From the NCBI GenBank assembly GCA_020634625.1, contig JACKBJ010000009.1:57433-121432 (forward strand): a DNA stretch of 64,000 bases, read 5' to 3'. Below, in pieces: positions 59,751 to 64,000 of the stretch. The number at the start of each line of letters is the position of its first letter. The first letter of the stretch is position 1. The stretch comes from Caldilineae bacterium (lineage in GTDB: Bacteria; Chloroflexota; Anaerolineae; Epilineales; Epilineaceae). The notes under the pieces were generated by a model that was given only the letters and a program-made list of their open reading frames with translations, did no database searches and was not told the DNA's origin. The translations under genes were made by a program, and so were the position numbers.

Positions 59751-60586
59751 CCGTTCCGGCCGAGGTGGGCATCGAGGAAGCGTCGCAGGGCGTCGCGCCA
59801 GTCGGGGAGCTGCACCCCCAGCTCGGCCGCCGCGAAGTTGCGCAAGGGGGCGTAGCCGGGCGTCTCGGCCGCCCTTGGGAAGTGATCGACCGAATCGATC
59901 GGATAGTCCGGACGGCCGGCCTCGTCGAGGATGGCCCGAGCAAACTCGAGCCGCGAGCACCCGCCTTCGTTGACCAGGTGATAGGTGCCAGGGACCTCGG
60001 AAGCGGCCAGCTTCAGGATCGCCGCCGCCAGGTCGTCGCAGAAAGTGGGACTGCCCACCTCGTGCTCGACCACCTCCAGGCGGGGCCGACGCTCTGCCAG
60101 GTCCAGCATGTTGGTGACGAAGCTGCGCCCGCCCAGACCGTAGAGCCAGGCGGTACGTGCCACGTAGCTGCGAGCGCAGGCTTCGCGGACGGCTACCTCA
60201 CCCGCCAGCTTCGAAGCGCCGTAGACGCTGAGCGGCTCCGTGGCGTCGAACTCCTGGTAGGGCGCACCCTTGCGCCCGTTGAAGACGAAGTCGGTCGATA
60301 CCTGCACCAGGGCCGCGCCGGCGCGCTCCGCCCCGAGCGCCACATAGCGCGCTCCGAGGGCGTTGACCCGGTACGCCAGGTCGGGATCGCGCTCGCAGCC
60401 GTCGACGTCGGTACAGGCCGCGGCGTTGATCACCAGATCGGGCCGGGCCGCCGCCACGAGGTCGCGCGCGGATGGCCGGGCGATGTCCAGCTCGGAGCGC
60501 GCTGGCAGCAAGACCTCGTGCTGGGAGCCCAGTCGCGCGAGCGCTCGTCCGAGCTGACCGCCACCACCGGTGATGAGGATTCGCAT
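59747..60586 (-). CDS. rfbD: dTDP-4-dehydrorhamnose reductase
   Basis: A 279-residue SDR enzyme making dTDP-L-rhamnose. The N-terminal nucleotide motif MRILITGGGGQLGRAL, the catalytic VQVSTDFVFNGRKGAPYQEFDATEPLSVYGASKLAGE (Thr/Ser, Tyr and Lys in YGASK) and the ARTAWLYG segment are as in RfbD/RmlD. The other rml genes are not in the window. It heads the operon rfbD-B3/B4-GT2 behind an extended -10 promoter. Confidence 0.93.
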   Translation of the reverse strand: MRILITGGGGQLGRALARLGSQHEVLLPARSELDIARPSARDLVAAARPDLVINAAACTDVDGCERDPDLAYRVNALGARYVALGAERAGAALVQVSTDFVFNGRKGAPYQEFDATEPLSVYGASKLAGEVAVREACARSYVARTAWLYGLGGRSFVTNMLDLAERRPRLEVVEHEVGSPTFCDDLAAAILKLAASEVPGTYHLVNEGGCSRLEFARAILDEAGRPDYPIDSVDHFPRAAETPGYAPLRNFAAAELGVQLPDWRDALRRFLDAHLGRNG

Positions 60587-60670
60587 GCTGTCCTTCGATC
60601 TCGGGCTCCCGTTCGAGGCCCCTGACGGGGGCGAGCGGGCTTCGGGCGAGCGGGCAAGGCGGCGCCCGAG

Positions 60671-60679
60671 ATTATACCA
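60671..60679 (-). promoter_or_regulatory. Extended -10 promoter of the rfbD operon
   Basis: Minus strand TGGTATAAT, a consensus extended -10 element, about 85 bases before the rfbD ATG. The remaining gap (60587-60982) between the two divergent genes holds nothing else that I can recognise. Confidence 0.6.
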
Positions 60680-60982
60680 TCGCCGGCCTGTCGCGTCCGT
60701 CGTTGGTCGAACGCCGGTCGGGCGTCGGGCAAGCCGCCGTAACGCGGGCCGGGGACCAACGTCTTAACCCAGCGTGTCGCTCCGTCAACTGATTCGGTGC
60801 GCCCCGAGACCGTGCCCGCTCGACTCCCCCGGTCGGGTGCGGGTCGAGGTCGATCGGGCAAGCCAGTCGACCTGCCGATCGACGCCGCCGGCCCGGGCTT
60901 CGGTCGACCGGCACCGACGAGCCCGACCACGCCGACTCACCCAACGTCAACGCCCAACGCTCGACTCCCTAGGAGGACCCGC

Positions 60983-63424
60983 ATGCAGATCTGGCGACGG
61001 CACGGAAGTTCATGGCTGGCCCTTGGCATCATCGCCCTGGTCGGCGTGGCAGCCGCGCATCTGGCTTCACCGGCCGAGGTGCCGGCTCAGACGACGGTTC
61101 CGCCCGGGCACATCGTCGTCGAGGGCCGCATCCTCTACATCCCCCGCAGCAGCGGCACGAACTTCAGCGCCGCCGGCCTCAAGGTCGACATCTACGACCT
61201 GGACGGCGGCTTCCCCGTCGCCAGCCAGCTCCTGGCCAGCACGACCACCGATGCGCGCGGCTTCTTCCGCAGCCCGCCGATCGAGAACAAGGACCCGGAT
61301 GGTCCGACCGGACAGCTGGAGGGCACGCAGGACGTCTTCCTGCGCCTGCGATCCGACTCTGGCGACGTCAAGCTGCTCGAGATGGGGTCGCGGCGGGGTT
61401 ACACCTGGAACAGCTACGACATCAACCCGACCACGGGCCAGCTGCGCAACGTGCCCGATGGGGTGGTGCCGATGCAGCCGCTCTACGTCGAGGAGAACAC
61501 CAAGGACGTCGACGCGCTCTGGACCTACATCGACCTCTCCGGCGCCTGGCTGTTCATGAAGGAGCATACGGGCGAGGATCCGGGCCAGATCACGGCGCTC
61601 TGGTCGGCGACCAGCAACCAGGGCCCGCGCTACGATCCGACCGCGCGTGAGATCATCCTGCGCAGCGACAGCGCGGGCTATGGCGACGTGGTGGTGCAGC
61701 AGGCGGTCTACGCGCTGGTGCACAACCTGCTCGGCAACCTGCCGGCGGAGTGGCTGCCCTGTCTGTCCGGGCCCGGCTCCGAGATGCAGCGCTCCGGAAG
61801 CCAGGCCTGCGCCTTCATCCAGGGCCTGGCGACCTTCGTCGCGCTCGGGGTCTTCAACGATCCGAACTTCGACTCCGCGTCGACGCTGGGCATCAACCTC
61901 GACGCTGCGACGCAGGGCAGCCCGGGCTGGGACGACGGCGATGCCGTGCCCGGGCGGGTCGCTGGCGCCTTCTGGGATCTCTACGAGGGTGACACGACCG
62001 TGGACGGCACGGACGGCATCAATGCCACCTTCGCCGAGGCTTGGGACGTCATCGATGGCCACCGGCCCAAGACGATGCCCCAGTGGTGGGCGGGTTGGCT
62101 GGCCGATGGCAAGGACGGCTGCGCCCCGCTGGGCAGCCTCAAGCAGAACACGATCAACTACAACACCGATCCGGTCATCGATCGCAGCCAGACCACCATC
62201 ATCCTCGACGAAGACGAGATGGTCGAGATCGACCTCTCGGGCATGGTCACCGACGTGGAGTGCGCCGGCGAGCAGCTCGCGTTCACGATGCTCGAGGCGG
62301 GCGACCGCAACGCGGGCGTGCGCTTCACCGCCCCGGTCAGCTTGACGATCAAGCCGGCCGAGAACTGGTTCGGCCAGACCCTGGTGAAGATGCAGGTCTC
62401 CGACGGCGCGACGGCGCTGCCGCTCGACCTGACCGTGATCGTCAACTCGGTCAACGACTGCCCGCGCATCGAACCCCGGGTCAACGATCCGCCTTCGGTG
62501 CGTTGGGGCAATCCGATCGTCGTCGACCTGGCCGGCCATGTCACCGACGTCGAGGATCAGGTGCAGAACCTGGTCTGGGACGTCGAGGTCGCCCCTCAGA
62601 ATCAAGGCGCGGTGACGGCACGCGTCCAGGGCAGCACGGCCACCTTCGAGCTGACCGGCAACGTCATCGAGCGCTACGCGGCGCTGGTGACGCTCAAGGT
62701 CTCCGACCGGGACGGCTGCACCACCGAGCAGCCGCTCAAGATCATCTGGGACAGCCGGCCCAACCAGCCGCCGTTCATCATCGACGACCGCTTGAGCAAG
62801 GAGTACATCGACTGCCAGGGCAGCACGATCTCGCTGGATCTGGTCGGCGTGGGCGGTGACGACGAGGACGGGCCGGACCCGCTGGAGTGGTTCTGCGACA
62901 ACTGCCCGATCCCGGGCGTCATCACCGAGCGCGCTCCCAACAAGCAGGGCTTCACCTTCATCCCCGAGCCCGAGACCAGCGGCGAGCGCCGCGTGGACCT
63001 GCGGGTGGTCGATACCGGCGGCCTGGCCGCGCGGGCCACGATCACGCTCACCTGGCGGACGGCGGCCGAATGCGCCAACCTCCCGCCGCGGATCCTGCGC
63101 AACCTGATGCGGCCCAAGACGGCCGGCATCAACGCCCAGATCTGCTACGAGCTCAAGGGCAAGGCCACCGATCCCGACCATCCGGACAGCTCGCTGACCT
63201 GGTGGATGGAAGGCGTCAACCCGGCCGACGTGACCGTATCGGGCGAGGGCACGCAACGCCTGTGCTTGACGCCCAACCGGGCCAACCGCCGCAACTACGA
63301 GGGTTGCTTCAACACCACCTTCGTGGTGCTCGATCCGCTCAACGCATCGGACAAGATGGACATGTCCACCTGCTGGCGCAAGATCCAGATCAACTTCCCG
63401 ACCATCCTGCAGAATCGACGCTAG
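60983..63424 (+). CDS. Secreted pseudo-metalloprotease-like protein with cadherin/Ig-like repeats
   Basis: An 813-residue exported protein. Signal peptide at about 1-36 (LALGIIALVGVAAAHLASPAEVPAQ). An N-terminal beta domain (about 40-190, ILYIPRSSGTNFSAAGLKVDIYDLDGG) is followed by a helical domain (about 200-380). There VVVQQAVYALVHNLLGN and ACAFIQGLATFVAL occupy the places of a zincin HExxH helix and of an EGWAD helix, but lack the Glu and second His. From about 400, Ig- or cadherin-like repeats follow (VDLAGHVTDVEDQVQNLVWDV, ALVTLKVSDRDG). The last residues, QINFPTILQNRR, are a variant of the LP...R tail. AGGAGG lies before the ATG. Confidence 0.8.
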   Translation: MQIWRRHGSSWLALGIIALVGVAAAHLASPAEVPAQTTVPPGHIVVEGRILYIPRSSGTNFSAAGLKVDIYDLDGGFPVASQLLASTTTDARGFFRSPPIENKDPDGPTGQLEGTQDVFLRLRSDSGDVKLLEMGSRRGYTWNSYDINPTTGQLRNVPDGVVPMQPLYVEENTKDVDALWTYIDLSGAWLFMKEHTGEDPGQITALWSATSNQGPRYDPTAREIILRSDSAGYGDVVVQQAVYALVHNLLGNLPAEWLPCLSGPGSEMQRSGSQACAFIQGLATFVALGVFNDPNFDSASTLGINLDAATQGSPGWDDGDAVPGRVAGAFWDLYEGDTTVDGTDGINATFAEAWDVIDGHRPKTMPQWWAGWLADGKDGCAPLGSLKQNTINYNTDPVIDRSQTTIILDEDEMVEIDLSGMVTDVECAGEQLAFTMLEAGDRNAGVRFTAPVSLTIKPAENWFGQTLVKMQVSDGATALPLDLTVIVNSVNDCPRIEPRVNDPPSVRWGNPIVVDLAGHVTDVEDQVQNLVWDVEVAPQNQGAVTARVQGSTATFELTGNVIERYAALVTLKVSDRDGCTTEQPLKIIWDSRPNQPPFIIDDRLSKEYIDCQGSTISLDLVGVGGDDEDGPDPLEWFCDNCPIPGVITERAPNKQGFTFIPEPETSGERRVDLRVVDTGGLAARATITLTWRTAAECANLPPRILRNLMRPKTAGINAQICYELKGKATDPDHPDSSLTWWMEGVNPADVTVSGEGTQRLCLTPNRANRRNYEGCFNTTFVVLDPLNASDKMDMSTCWRKIQINFPTILQNRR

Positions 63425-63449
63425 CCGCGACGCACGCGTCCGGCGGCGG

Positions 63450-63480
63450 AGGCCCGGCCCTTGGTGGCCGGGCCTCTCTG
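63450..63480 (+). terminator. Hairpin terminator
   Basis: A ten-base stem AGGCCCGGCC/GGCCGGGCCT with a six-base loop, 25 bases after the stop at 63424, then CTCTG. Confidence 0.65.
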
Positions 63481-63559
63481 CGTTGCCGTCCGACTCGGCC
63501 GGCTCCCTCCGGGAGGCGATGCCAGGCGCCGGGCCCGAAATGGGCCGCGGCGCCTATGC

Positions 63560-63565
63560 TATACT
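63560..63565 (+). promoter_or_regulatory. -10 box upstream of the last gene
   Basis: TATACT in a GC-rich gap, 46 bases before the ATG at 63611. No good -35 hexamer. Confidence 0.4.
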
Positions 63566-63610
63566 GCCGCCGATCCGCCAGATCGGCCGTCTCCGCCGGG
63601 AGGAACGTGC

Positions 63611-64000
63611 ATGCCCGTCCGCGACCTGCCCCGCCGCATCTGCCTCGCCGTCGCCCTCCTGGCGGCCACACGCTCGGGGGCGTCGCCGATCGCGGCGCAA
63701 TCGGAGCTCGAGACCACCATCTGCGCCATCCAGGGCTCCGGCGCGGAGTCGCCGCTCAAGGGTCAGCGCGTGGTGGTCGAGGGCGTGGTGACGGCCGACT
63801 TCGTCTCGGCGCCGCTCGACGGCTTCTTCATGCAGGCGCCGGACTGCGACGGCGATCCGGCCACCAGCGACGGGATCTGGGTCTACGACGGCAACCGCGA
63901 CCGTGCGGTGACGGTGGGCCAGACGCTGCGGGTCACCGGCCGCGTCGACGAGTACTTCCAGCTGAGCGAGGTGCTGCTCGACACCTTGGAGGTCGTGAGC
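63611..64000 (+). CDS. Secreted ExeM/NucH-type protein, N-terminal OB-fold part (truncated by window edge)
   Basis: The first 130 residues of an exported protein. A signal peptide (about 1-29, ICLAVALLAATRSGASPIAAQ) is followed by an OB-fold domain of the kind that precedes the endonuclease/exonuclease/phosphatase domain in ExeM and NucH extracellular nucleases: ICAIQGSGAESPLKGQRVVVEGVVTADF, GFFMQAPDCDGDPATSDGIWVYDG and VTVGQTLRVTGRVDEYFQLSEV. The nuclease domain, if present, lies beyond the window, so activity is unknown. GGGAGGAA is about nine bases before the ATG. The open frame runs to the last base. Confidence 0.82.
   Translation, partial: MPVRDLPRRICLAVALLAATRSGASPIAAQSELETTICAIQGSGAESPLKGQRVVVEGVVTADFVSAPLDGFFMQAPDCDGDPATSDGIWVYDGNRDRAVTVGQTLRVTGRVDEYFQLSEVLLDTLEVVS

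Overview
The window is high-GC bacterial chromosome and looks like an aerobic member of the Chloroflexota (Anaerolineae or a related class). The grounds are indirect: many secreted proteins with Thr/Pro/Ser-rich linkers, free-standing reg_prop beta-propellers, a cohesin beside a dockerin protein, NACHT-FGE proteins, a class II HMG-CoA reductase and a short EF-Ts. No rRNA or complete marker set is present, so the phylum is an inference.

Layout. 1-4824: the 3' part of citrate synthase, a DUF2277/membrane-protein pair, a secreted esterase and an MscS channel. 5005-9133: an intact tRNA-Arg(TCT) whose 3' half plus terminator is repeated 4.0 kb away. Between the copies lies one very large gene fusing an adenylate cyclase, a NACHT NTPase and an FGE-sulfatase fold, which looks like a small island at a tRNA. 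9278-24924: a minus-strand block of cell-surface genes (three secreted propeller proteins, a GT-C glycosyltransferase, an SdrD-B-like surface protein and a tyrosine-rich secreted protein). 25176-26432: a truncated AMP-binding protein. 26515-34123: a housekeeping run rpsB-tsf-pyrH-frr-uppS-cdsA, then a membrane sensor with a C-terminal HTH and a hydrolase. 34181-35656: a multi-helix channel-like protein.

35828-41423 is a tightly overlapping leucine-degradation operon: carboxyltransferase, enoyl-CoA hydratase, biotin carboxylase, a separate biotin carrier protein and HMG-CoA lyase. Together they take 3-methylcrotonyl-CoA to acetoacetate and acetyl-CoA. A class II HMG-CoA reductase (43905-45224) works on the same HMG-CoA node. 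45264-47471 holds coaE and three small or GNAT genes on the minus strand.

47653-53348 is a second surface cluster: a membrane-anchored cohesin protein, a CAP-dockerin protein, and a 1220-residue paralogue of the SdrD-B-like protein. 53528-55798 carries a zinc-ribbon membrane protein, an acyl-CoA dehydrogenase and a methyltransferase preceded by a heptamer repeat that could switch its reading frame. The right end holds a catalytically degenerate tyrosine recombinase, an LPxTG-type surface protein, an rfbD/B3-B4/GT2 operon, a secreted pseudo-protease-like protein and the start of an ExeM/NucH-type protein.

Sigma-70-like promoters (TTGnnn, 17-18 bp, TAnnnT) and GC-rich hairpin terminators can be read at many gene boundaries. 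Coordinates of starts were chosen from Shine-Dalgarno spacing, signal peptides and family N-termini; no searches were run.
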